Source of the DNA: JABSOG01 sp041583135
Lineage (GTDB): Bacteria > Pseudomonadota > Gammaproteobacteria > Enterobacterales > Alteromonadaceae
Length of the DNA stretch: 64,000 bases
Reading direction: 5' to 3'
Assembly: GCA_041583135.1 (NCBI GenBank)
Contig: JBFHGJ010000014.1
Coordinates: 12,395-76,394 of the forward strand
Below the pieces are notes generated by a model. The model was not told where the DNA came from, searched no databases, and saw only the letters and a list, made by a program, of their open reading frames with translations. The translations under genes and the position numbers were made by a program. Positions 43,452-52,322 of the stretch are shown in pieces (position 1 is the stretch's first letter; every line of letters starts with the position of its first letter).

Positions 43452-44981
43452 TTAACCTGTGAGTTTAAACCAGCTCAGCAGTGATGACTTGCCGTTCTTA
43501 GCGGGTTCTACCGTTGCTGTGACCAAGGGATTGAAGTCTTTTATCGACTTGTACTTGGGTTTTTCACGGCGTTCAAATTCACCGGAGCAGGTTTTGAAAC
43601 TGTAGTTTTGCGACCATTGCTCTACGTTGTCTACCACTTGTTTTACCGCATCAACGACATAGCGGGCTTCGGCGTCTGTGGTGGTCGGGTGCAGTGAAAT
43701 TCTGACCCAGCCCGGTTTTTGCGTGACGTCGCCTTCATTGATCTGGTCGGTAATACGGTGTGAGGTTTCTTCATCTACGCCCAACAAAATATGGCCGTAA
43801 GTACCGGCGCAGCTACAGCCGCCACGGGTTTGTATGCCGAATTTGTCGTTAAGCAGTCTAACGATGAGGTTGTAGTGAATACCAATCACGTACATCGAGA
43901 CAATACATAGGCGCTGCTGTTGTTTGTCTTCGAGCAGGCTAATGCGAGGATGCTCTTTTAGGCCGTTCATCAAAATGGCGGTTAGCTCTTTTTCGCGCTG
44001 AGCGATGTTTTCGACGCCCATCGACTCTTTCACTTTGATCGCCAAAGCCGCTTTGATGGTTTGTAAAAAGCCGGGGGTGCCGCCGTCTTCGCGTACTTCG
44101 ATATTTTCAAAAAAGCGATGCTCGCCCCAAGGGTTGGTCCAAGTGACGGTGCCGCCACCAGGTTGGTCAGGCACTTTGTTTTTATACAGCTTTTTATCAA
44201 AAACCATCACCCCTGAGCTGCCCGGTCCACCTAAGAATTTATGGGGTGAGAAGAAAATGGCGTCGAGCTTTTGCAGTGGATTTGCCGGGTGCATGTTGAT
44301 ATCGACATAAGGCGCCGAACAGGCAAAATCGACAAAACATAAACCGCCGTTTTCGTGCATGATCTGCGCCATGGCGTGATAGGGGGTTTTGATGCCGGTC
44401 ACATTGGAACACGCGGTAAATGAGCCGATTTTAATCGCGCGGTCTTTATACTTGACTAAGATCTCACGCATGGCGTCCAAATCCGGTAGGCCGTTTTTAT
44501 TGGGTGGGATCATCACCACTGTGACGGCACATTCATTCCACGTGGTTTGATTGGAATGGTGCTCCATGTGGGTGATCAGGACCAGCGGCTTTTCCTCTTC
44601 TGTGATCTCAACGCGCTCTTTCCACTTCTCAGGAATGCGCAATCCCAAAATGCGTTGGAATTTATTGATCAGTACCGTCATGCCGGAGCCTGCGCATATG
44701 ATCACGTCATTGTCATCGGCGTTGACGTGGCGTTTGATGGCATGTTGGGCATCGTGATATGCCTTGGTCATGGTCGAGCCGGTTAGGGTCGTTTCAGTGT
44801 GGGTGTTGGCCACATATGGGCCTAGCTCATGTAGCAGGTAGTCTTCCACCGGTTGGTATAAACGGCCAGAGGCCGTCCAATCTGCGTACAACACCGGTAA
44901 TGTTTGGCCATCTGAATTCAAAGTTAAATCGTTACCGACGATGCCGGCACGATATGGCGCGAAATAGGATTCTAAAGACAC
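43452..44981 (-). CDS. Class-V PLP aminotransferase / cysteine desulfurase-like protein
   Basis: 509 aa from the GTG at 44981, favoured because AGGTG precedes it; an ATG at 45011 is also open. PLP-Lys in FFSPHKFLGGPGSSGVMVFD, the Asp pair in CFVDFACSAPYVD, and Cys loop TRGGCSCAGTYG as in cysteine desulfurases. It is longer than IscS (about 400 aa) because of a C-terminal extension of ~60 residues (RREKPKYKSIKDF...). The substrate may be cysteine, but no partner gene (SufE, IscU) is near. Convergent with the RND operon. Confidence 0.85.
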   Translation of the reverse strand: MSLESYFAPYRAGIVGNDLTLNSDGQTLPVLYADWTASGRLYQPVEDYLLHELGPYVANTHTETTLTGSTMTKAYHDAQHAIKRHVNADDNDVIICAGSGMTVLINKFQRILGLRIPEKWKERVEITEEEKPLVLITHMEHHSNQTTWNECAVTVVMIPPNKNGLPDLDAMREILVKYKDRAIKIGSFTACSNVTGIKTPYHAMAQIMHENGGLCFVDFACSAPYVDINMHPANPLQKLDAIFFSPHKFLGGPGSSGVMVFDKKLYKNKVPDQPGGGTVTWTNPWGEHRFFENIEVREDGGTPGFLQTIKAALAIKVKESMGVENIAQREKELTAILMNGLKEHPRISLLEDKQQQRLCIVSMYVIGIHYNLIVRLLNDKFGIQTRGGCSCAGTYGHILLGVDEETSHRITDQINEGDVTQKPGWVRISLHPTTTDAEARYVVDAVKQVVDNVEQWSQNYSFKTCSGEFERREKPKYKSIKDFNPLVTATVEPAKNGKSSLLSWFKLTG

Positions 44982-45011
44982 GATTACACCTGTTGGTTGA
45001 AAAGAACACAT

Positions 45012-45366
45012 TGGACAGGTGGCTATGATAACAGAAGCGCATAACTTAGTTCAAAAAGTTATTAATCAATTTGTAACCAGTAAGACCAGCTGAAGCCGGT
45101 TTTGGACGCTGCGAAATTGCCCTTCATTGCTGCATTATCACGGCTTTACAGGGCTGGCAGTCGCATTAAGTGGTGATATTGTCTTGGCTGTGCTAAAACT
45201 TGAGTGTTGACTAAGGACACCCTGTTCGTGCACAGCTATGTCCAAGCGGGGAATTTTCCGCTATTGTACTGGGCGCAAAAATTGCGCAGCGCACATTAAT
45301 AACCGTTGATTGGGAGAATACATTCGGTGACCACTTATTACAGCTATAACGAATTTGTGGCAAAAA
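45012..45366. other. Intergenic region
   Basis: About 340 bp between the divergent aminotransferase and the GGDEF/EAL gene. A 15-codon frame (GTG 45327 to TGA 45374) with GGGAG upstream overlaps the start of the GGDEF/EAL gene and could couple its translation. No other structure was recognised. Confidence 0.35.
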
Positions 45367-47793
45367 ATGGTTGAAAAGGTCAGGTTGAACCATCGACTGG
45401 CATTAAGGCTGGCCAGACACACCGTGGTGTTGGCGTTCTTAATTGGCTTGTTGTTAAGTTCACTTCAGGTCATCGGCGACTATCAAAACCAAGAGAGTCG
45501 CATCGACCAAACCATTCAGCAGATCCTCGTCGTGAGTGGCCCACCTGCTACCCGAGCGGTGAATACTTTAGACAGTACGTTGGCCGAAGAAGTGGTCAAT
45601 GGCTTACTGCAATATCCTTTTGTCACTAGCGCCCGCATTAAAGACGAGTTGGATAAAGATTTGGCTTTTTCCAATGTCGCGCACAAAAACTCCAATACCC
45701 AGTGGATCACCGATAAAATTACCAGCGGCAGCAAGACTTATGAAATGGAACTGCGTACACCGGACTATGTCGGTGTCGGGCCGGGTCACCTTATCTTAGT
45801 CGTGAATATGGATGAGGCATTGACGCCGTTTTTCGAACGTTCGGTTATTGTGTTGCTTTCAGGGGTTGCGAGGAACGTCTTATTGGCTTTGGTGCTGATG
45901 GTTTTGTTTTATCTAGCGCTAACTCGGCCGTTGGAGCAGCTGAGCTATCAGTTTTTATCGGTGAGAAACAAACCGAAGCAGTCTCACCGGCTAACGGTGC
46001 CCGACAACCATAAGAACAACGAGCTAGGGCTATTGTGTGATGCCGGAAATCAGTTTATCGATACGGTGCAGCAATTGCTTAAAGAGCAGGAGCGTTCGGC
46101 CGAAGATCTGCGTAAAAGTGAATTGCGATTACTGCGCTTGATAGATCAGCTGCCGCAGATGGTTGTGGCGCAAAATACGCGAGGTGATATTCTCTTTTCT
46201 AATCAACAATTTGCCCATTTCTATGGGCAGTCGAGTGACACTATCGTCAACTTCAAATTAAAAGGGGTGACCTCGGCTGCACTGGAGATGGCGCACCTTG
46301 ATGCCATTCGCGAAAAAACCTTAAAAAGCAAAGCGGTAACCTACATCAATCAGCTGGAGTTGACCAATTGCAAAGGGCAAAAGCAGACTTTTTCATTGCA
46401 GGTGGCGCCATTTGAATACTTTAATGAACCGGCAACGCTCACTGTGGCCAACGATGTGTCGAAGTTGATTGAAGCGCAGTCACACATTGCACACCTTGCC
46501 AATCACGACAGCCTGACGGGTCTTCCCAACCGAGTGCTACTGAGCGAACGTATCACTCAAGCGCTCGCCAACAGCCGTAACAGCTGCGAGTTTAATGCTT
46601 TGTTGTTTATGGACTTGGACCACTTTAAAAATATCAATGATTCGATGGGTCATGTGGTTGGCGACAGAGTGCTGAAGCTGGTTGCCGAGCGCTTACGTGA
46701 AAGTATTCGGCTCAATGACACGGTGGCGAGGCTTGGTGGTGATGAGTTTATCTTCTTATTGACTGAGCTGACCTGTGATAAGCATCAGGCAACAGACTAT
46801 GTCGGTAAAGTGTGTGATCACTTGCTCAGCACTTTGGCAGAGCCAGTTATGATTGATGGTCGCTCGCTGACGGTTGGTGCAAGTATCGGCATTGTATTAT
46901 TCCCGATCGATGTGCAGTCGAAAGACGATTTATTGCGCTATGCTGACACGGCGATGTATCGCGCGAAGGCGATGGGGCGCAATCAGGCGGTATTTTTCAA
47001 TCAGAGTATGGGGATTGAGGTCGAGCAGCGTCTTGCCTTGGAGTCTTTGCTGTTTAGGGCATTGGAATTTAAGCAATTTACCCTTCATTATCAGCGTATT
47101 CAGTGCGACCTTGGTGATGTGGCCGGATTTGAAGCGTTGCTGCGCTGGCAGCATCCTGATGGCTCTATTCATACCGCAGGTTCGTTTATGGCCAGCTTGG
47201 AATCGGGTGGCCTTATCGTGCCGGTAGGCAATTGGGCGATTGAGCAATGTTGTCGTCAGCTGTCGCTGTGGCGTGAAACCGGTTTTTGGCAAGCGGATTG
47301 GGTGTTGAGTATCAATGTCAGTCGTAGCCAGTTAATTCGCGATGATTTTGTCTCCGTTGTGCACCAAGCGATTAACAACAATGGCCTTGAGTGTGGGCAA
47401 ATATGCTTAGAGGTGACAGAAGATATTGCCTTTGATGATTTGGACTTTGCCATCGGCCGTTTGGCACAATTACATGCGATGGGTGTTAAGTTGGCATTGG
47501 ATAAGTTTGGCAAGGGCTATGGTTCGATTCAGGTGCTAAAATCCTTGCCGCTGCATTTACTTAAAATTGATGCTTCGGTTATTGAGCACCTACCTGCCAG
47601 CATTCAAGAGCAAACCATGATCCAAGCGATGATGGAGATTGCCAAGCAAAAAGGGCTAAGCGCGATTGCGGTGGGGGTAGAAAATGAAGCGCAACTGCAA
47701 CAGGCCAAAGCCAGTGGCTGTAAACAGTTTCAAGGACTTTGGTTTAGCCAGCCACTGCCAGCGGCAGAGCTGGTGGAAAGTGTCAGGGCATAG
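45367..47793 (+). CDS. Membrane GGDEF protein with degenerate EAL domain
   Basis: 808 aa from ATG 45367 (a TTG at 45355 is open). One helix at residues ~20-40 and another near 165-185 enclose a ~125-residue periplasmic sensor. A HAMP-like region and PAS (residues ~260-380) follow. The GGDEF domain has intact RLGGDEFIFLL and should make c-di-GMP. The EAL domain keeps EALLRW, NVS and the KID lysine, but the second Asp of the DDFG motif is Lys (ALDKFGKGYGS) and the Glu of AEGVE is Val (AVGVE). It therefore probably lacks phosphodiesterase activity and may bind c-di-GMP. Confidence 0.9.
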   Translation: MVEKVRLNHRLALRLARHTVVLAFLIGLLLSSLQVIGDYQNQESRIDQTIQQILVVSGPPATRAVNTLDSTLAEEVVNGLLQYPFVTSARIKDELDKDLAFSNVAHKNSNTQWITDKITSGSKTYEMELRTPDYVGVGPGHLILVVNMDEALTPFFERSVIVLLSGVARNVLLALVLMVLFYLALTRPLEQLSYQFLSVRNKPKQSHRLTVPDNHKNNELGLLCDAGNQFIDTVQQLLKEQERSAEDLRKSELRLLRLIDQLPQMVVAQNTRGDILFSNQQFAHFYGQSSDTIVNFKLKGVTSAALEMAHLDAIREKTLKSKAVTYINQLELTNCKGQKQTFSLQVAPFEYFNEPATLTVANDVSKLIEAQSHIAHLANHDSLTGLPNRVLLSERITQALANSRNSCEFNALLFMDLDHFKNINDSMGHVVGDRVLKLVAERLRESIRLNDTVARLGGDEFIFLLTELTCDKHQATDYVGKVCDHLLSTLAEPVMIDGRSLTVGASIGIVLFPIDVQSKDDLLRYADTAMYRAKAMGRNQAVFFNQSMGIEVEQRLALESLLFRALEFKQFTLHYQRIQCDLGDVAGFEALLRWQHPDGSIHTAGSFMASLESGGLIVPVGNWAIEQCCRQLSLWRETGFWQADWVLSINVSRSQLIRDDFVSVVHQAINNNGLECGQICLEVTEDIAFDDLDFAIGRLAQLHAMGVKLALDKFGKGYGSIQVLKSLPLHLLKIDASVIEHLPASIQEQTMIQAMMEIAKQKGLSAIAVGVENEAQLQQAKASGCKQFQGLWFSQPLPAAELVESVRA

Positions 47794-47885
47794 CTGTTTT
47801 CTCATTCATGGCCACCAGTGACCAACTAAACTGCTTTCAGGGTGCCCCAATCGCTTTAGCGCTAACGAGATAATACCAAACCACT

Positions 47886-50009
47886 TTAACCGTTTAACTG
47901 AGCGATGACGTTCTTCATTCCCTGTTGCGCTTGCTTTTTGCCAGTCAATTTTAACTCGGTGCAGATCTGCGCCCAGCTGTGCTTACGTAGCACTTTGTCT
48001 ATCAGCAGTTGTCGCTCGGTCTCGTCTAGCTGGTTGGCGCCGCCTGTGGCCAGAGCTTTGAGGGTGTATTGATATATGGCTTGAGCGCTAAATTCATATT
48101 CTCTTTGATATTGCAGGTAGTCGGCAACTTCTGCCCGAAGCTCGGCGCTGAGTTGCATTGCCAAAATAGGTTGGTTGTTTTGCAGTAGTTCGATGATCAC
48201 GTCGCAGGCCAAGTGCAGGTAAAATTCGATTAAATCTGGTGCAAAGGTGTGCTCGAATTTGTTTCTTAGCTTTTCTAACAACACCTTACTATTGTGGCTG
48301 ATGGGCTTTAATACTACTGCGGAATATTCATTGCTGGTGGCATCGACACTGAGGCCAAGCCTAACGCTGGTATAGTGATTGTTGTGCCAAAATCTCAGCA
48401 GTTCGGCGGTCGCACCGAAACTTGAACCGAGAAAGTCGAGCTGCTGATTATTGTCGCTGAGCTGCTTGAGCATTTCACTGCCAATTCCTTGGTTGTGAAG
48501 CTGCGGATGCACAGCTATCCTGACAATACGACCATAGCGGTATGTTGGTGCCTCAAGGATGCCGCTGTGAAAACACAAGGTCTGCGGTAATAAGTGGCCT
48601 TTTGGGCGCCTGTTACCTTGATAGACTTGTTGGCACAAAGACTCCGGCAATCCGCCTTCAATGGCGAGCAGGGTGCAGGCCAGTATCTTGTGGTTTTGGG
48701 CAAAGCTGTAGATCTCTATATTGTTGCCATCGAGCAGGTGGCGCAGGTCGTTTGGGCTGGTTTTATAGTGGGATAACACCAACAAGCCCATAATTTGTGT
48801 CAGTGCGTCAATATCGTTTAGAAGCTGATCTCTATCCCAGTGTTTAAGAGTTAAAGGCTCTAGCTGGCCAATATGACCGACTTCAGCGGCCTTAGCATCG
48901 AGCAGCAGGGCTTGATTGATAAAACCTTCCAGCGGGTCTTTTTCGCCATAGCGGATCGGCTGGCTCATGGTATAGAACTGCCAGTTTGGCGTCAGCTCAT
49001 CGAGCACTTTTTTAAAGCGAATTTCAAAGCCTCGCCCGGTGCCCTCATAGCCAGCAATGGTGGTGGTAAACACAATACGGGCATATTGCTTTAGTATTTT
49101 TGTGAGCATTGGCGTAGCAATGGCCGCAGCCTCATCTATTAGCAACAAGTCACATTCATGTTTATTGCGGATCAGCTCATCTGGCGGCACAAAAAGCAGT
49201 TCACCTTGGCTAAATTGCAACCGTGTCGGGTTTTGCTGCAATATATCCAATTGCTCCATCGCGCGAGCAAATACCTCACTGCACGAACTCACTTGCGGCG
49301 CGCTGATGATGATTTTAGATTTGCCTTGTTTAAGCAGCCGAACAACGGCCAGACCCAAAGCACTGGATTTACCTCGGCCTCTGTCGGCACTGACAACCAA
49401 GGGTCTACGACGATGTCCGGTTGCTACTTTGATGATTTTCTCTAGTGCTTCAAACTGTTGTGTGCTTTTGCATTGGCTGTGAAGCTCGGGCTCTTTTGTC
49501 ACGGTTGATTCGGGAAGTTCGGCAACCTTAACTGCACCTTGCTCTGTGATGATAGTGATCAGTGGGTCTTGTTGGAGCAAGGCCACAAAATAACTCAGCC
49601 AGCGGTTGTCATGGCGGTTTTGTTCGTCGTTTGGCTGATAGACGCAAAAGCGCTCACTTTGTTTGTCCGGTTGCTTGCACCAAGTGCTCAAGTCAGGGCA
49701 AAGCAAAACGCAAAAGCCGCCGGCGCCAACAGTGCCGCTTAAGGCGCCCAGTGCGTTTAAATCAATGCCATCAAAGCCGTTGATGATCAGGTTGTGACAC
49801 TCGCGACCGAGCCATTGTCGCGCTTTTTTGGCATCGATTGGGCTCACCTGCGCTGGGGCATTTGAGCCTAGCCATAGTGTTTGCGCCGACAGCTCAATCG
49901 GCAGGATTTGGTTGTCGAGCTCATGCATGACCCAGGACCAATTGCCACTGAGTACCACCAAGGCGCGGTGGCGATTGTGTTTTAATTGGTTTTTAAGGGT
50001 CCTAAGCAT
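47886..50009 (-). CDS. tmcA: tRNA(Met) cytidine acetyltransferase
   Basis: Makes N4-acetylcytidine at the wobble position of elongator tRNA(Met). 707 aa. Walker A ADRGRGKSSALG (residues ~210), DEAAAI (Walker B) and an N-acetyltransferase domain with HPQLHNQGIGSEML near residue 500; a C-terminal tRNA-binding region ends in KQAQQGMKNVIAQLNG. Its ATG overlaps the uvrD stop by one base (TAATG), so translation is coupled to uvrD. Confidence 0.95.
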   Translation of the reverse strand: MLRTLKNQLKHNRHRALVVLSGNWSWVMHELDNQILPIELSAQTLWLGSNAPAQVSPIDAKKARQWLGRECHNLIINGFDGIDLNALGALSGTVGAGGFCVLLCPDLSTWCKQPDKQSERFCVYQPNDEQNRHDNRWLSYFVALLQQDPLITIITEQGAVKVAELPESTVTKEPELHSQCKSTQQFEALEKIIKVATGHRRRPLVVSADRGRGKSSALGLAVVRLLKQGKSKIIISAPQVSSCSEVFARAMEQLDILQQNPTRLQFSQGELLFVPPDELIRNKHECDLLLIDEAAAIATPMLTKILKQYARIVFTTTIAGYEGTGRGFEIRFKKVLDELTPNWQFYTMSQPIRYGEKDPLEGFINQALLLDAKAAEVGHIGQLEPLTLKHWDRDQLLNDIDALTQIMGLLVLSHYKTSPNDLRHLLDGNNIEIYSFAQNHKILACTLLAIEGGLPESLCQQVYQGNRRPKGHLLPQTLCFHSGILEAPTYRYGRIVRIAVHPQLHNQGIGSEMLKQLSDNNQQLDFLGSSFGATAELLRFWHNNHYTSVRLGLSVDATSNEYSAVVLKPISHNSKVLLEKLRNKFEHTFAPDLIEFYLHLACDVIIELLQNNQPILAMQLSAELRAEVADYLQYQREYEFSAQAIYQYTLKALATGGANQLDETERQLLIDKVLRKHSWAQICTELKLTGKKQAQQGMKNVIAQLNG

Positions 50010-52186
50010 TATACCGCCGTCAATTTGGCCAAGCGGGCAATAAAGATCTTAGTGCCAACATCGGCAAAATTGATGGTGACTTGCGCATTTTCGCCGACCC
50101 CATCGTAAGAAAGTATGACGCCTTCGCCGAACGTTGGGTGCATGACACGTTGCCCTAAGGCAAAACCAGTGGTGGCAAAGGCTTCTCGCTTGGCATCATA
50201 ACCAAAGCGGCCACCATGGTTGAGGCTTTGCGTTCGGCTTACGGCGGTTTGTAATCTAATCTCTTCTAAGCACTCCTCAGGCAGTTCTTTAATGAAGCGT
50301 GACGGTCTGTGTCTTTGTTCTTGACCATACAAGCGCCTGATCTCGGCATTACAAATGTAAAGTTTTTCTTTGGCCCGAGTGATGCCGACATAACACAGGC
50401 GACGTTCTTCTTCTAAGCGCGAAATATCTTCATTGGACTGCATCGAAGGGAACATGCCTTCCTCGACTCCTGCCATAAATACCAGTGGAAATTCTAAACC
50501 TTTGGCCGAGTGCAGGGTCATCAGCTGCACTGCATCGTCAAACTCATCGGCTTGAGATTCGCCCGCCTCCAATGCGGCATGGGACAAAAAGGCAGCTAAA
50601 AGCGGCAGTTCTTCATCTTCTGGCGCCGGTTCAAATTGCCGTGCGGCGGTGACCAACTCATCTAAGTTTTCGATCCGGGCTTTGGCTTTATCACCTTTTT
50701 CCAGTGAATACATGTTACGCAAGCCGGAACGAATAATAACCGTACTGGCTTGTTCATACAGTTGTAGCGTTTCACACTCTTGTTCGAGCTCGTCAATCAA
50801 TTCAAAAAAGGCGCTGACGGCTGAGGCGGCGCGGCCGGATAAATCTTTGTGGGCAATTAGGTGACGTGCCGCTTGATATAAAGAGTAACCGTGATCGCGG
50901 GCACCTGCTCGAATAAGCTCCATAGTACGGTTGCCGATACCTCTGGTCGGGGTGTTGATCACCCGCTCAAGTGCGGCGTCATCATCACGGTTGGAGATAA
51001 GGCGTAAATAAGCCAATGCATCTTTGATCTCTTGACGGTCAAAGAATCGCAAACCGCCGTAGATGCGATAAGGTAGTGAGCTGTGCAATAAGGCTTCTTC
51101 GAGCAGGCGCGACTGGGCGTTGTTGCGATATAAAATCGCGGCGTCAGATAAGGCATTGCCGTGCTCTTGCCATTGCTTGATTTTGGTGGCGATAAAGCGT
51201 GCTTCGTCCAAATCGTTAAAGCCGGTATATAACGATATCGGCTCACCTTCGTTGCCCTCTGTCCACAACTCTTTGCCCATACGGCCCTGATTGTTTTCGA
51301 TAAGAGTATTGGCGGCTTTGAGGATGTTGCCAGTAGAGCGATAATTCTGTTCCAAGCGAATGGTTTTGGTATTGGGCAACTCGTCGAGAAACTTTTGCAG
51401 GTTTTCGACTTTGGCACCGCGCCAGCCGTAAATGGACTGGTCGTCATCGCCAACAGCCATCATATAGGATTGGTCGCCGGTCAGTAGCCGTAGCCAAGCG
51501 TATTGAATTGAGTTGGTGTCTTGAAATTCGTCTACCAAAATGTTGCTGAAACGATTTTGATAATGACGCAGCAAGGTGTCGTTATCGCGCAGGGTTTCAT
51601 GGGCGCGCAGTAAGATCTCGGCAAAATCGACCAATCCGGCTCTATCGCAGGCTTGCTGGTAGCTTTGATAGACTTTGAGCATGGTTTGTTCGGTCAGGTC
51701 GTAGGCTTTGATGTGCTGTGGCCTTAAACCTTCGTCTTTTTTGCCGTTGATATACCACTGAAATTGTTTTGCCGGCCATTGTTTTTCGTCCATTTCCATG
51801 GCTTTTAACAGGCGTTTGAGCATTCTGAGCTGATCGTCTGAGTCGAGTATCTGGAAGTTTTGCGGCAGCTTGGCCTCGTTGTAGTGCATGCGCAAAAAGC
51901 GATGGGCCAGACCGTGAAAGGTGCCTATCCACATGCCGTTGGCAATGGAGCCGGTGATCTGCTCAACTCGGCCGCGCATTTCACTGGCTGCCTTATTGGT
52001 GAAGGTAACAGCCAGAATGGAAAATGCAGAGATTTGCTCAACCTGCATCAACCAAGCAATACGGTGTACCAACACGCGCGTCTTACCACTGCCGGCACCG
52101 GCTAAGATCAGCATGTTTGAAAGTGGCGCACCGACCGCTTCGCGTTGTTTGTCGTTGAGAGATTGCAGTAATTGAGAAACGTCCAT
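50009..52186 (-). CDS. uvrD: DNA helicase II
   Basis: 725 aa. 3'-to-5' SF1A helicase for nucleotide-excision and mismatch repair. The ATG at 52186 (MDVSQLLQSLNDKQREAVG) is chosen over an ATG 57 bases upstream because it matches the family start. Motifs: AGAGSGKTRVLVHR, VDEFQDTN, GDDDQSIYGWRGA, LEQNYRS, TLHSAKGLEF and YVGITRAKEKL. The C-terminus has the short Tudor-like region (ALGQRVMHPTFGEGVILSYDG), which binds RNA polymerase in E. coli. tmcA overlaps its stop. Confidence 0.97.
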   Translation of the reverse strand: MDVSQLLQSLNDKQREAVGAPLSNMLILAGAGSGKTRVLVHRIAWLMQVEQISAFSILAVTFTNKAASEMRGRVEQITGSIANGMWIGTFHGLAHRFLRMHYNEAKLPQNFQILDSDDQLRMLKRLLKAMEMDEKQWPAKQFQWYINGKKDEGLRPQHIKAYDLTEQTMLKVYQSYQQACDRAGLVDFAEILLRAHETLRDNDTLLRHYQNRFSNILVDEFQDTNSIQYAWLRLLTGDQSYMMAVGDDDQSIYGWRGAKVENLQKFLDELPNTKTIRLEQNYRSTGNILKAANTLIENNQGRMGKELWTEGNEGEPISLYTGFNDLDEARFIATKIKQWQEHGNALSDAAILYRNNAQSRLLEEALLHSSLPYRIYGGLRFFDRQEIKDALAYLRLISNRDDDAALERVINTPTRGIGNRTMELIRAGARDHGYSLYQAARHLIAHKDLSGRAASAVSAFFELIDELEQECETLQLYEQASTVIIRSGLRNMYSLEKGDKAKARIENLDELVTAARQFEPAPEDEELPLLAAFLSHAALEAGESQADEFDDAVQLMTLHSAKGLEFPLVFMAGVEEGMFPSMQSNEDISRLEEERRLCYVGITRAKEKLYICNAEIRRLYGQEQRHRPSRFIKELPEECLEEIRLQTAVSRTQSLNHGGRFGYDAKREAFATTGFALGQRVMHPTFGEGVILSYDGVGENAQVTINFADVGTKIFIARLAKLTAV

Positions 52187-52322
52187 AATGCCTGTGTTTT
52201 GTGTGATAAAGCTTGGCGCTATTATCCAGTAAATGGGCGGCAAAGGCTAGGGTGATGGGGAAATAATACTGGCTTAATTTACAGTTAAAAATTTTCTTAT
52301 CAGGAATTTAATATTGGATCAT

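Noticed and set aside
45327..45374. 15-aa leader peptide before the GGDEF/EAL gene
   Set aside because: GGGAG upstream and overlap with the ATG are suggestive, but such a short frame is weak evidence. Noted in the intergenic entry only.
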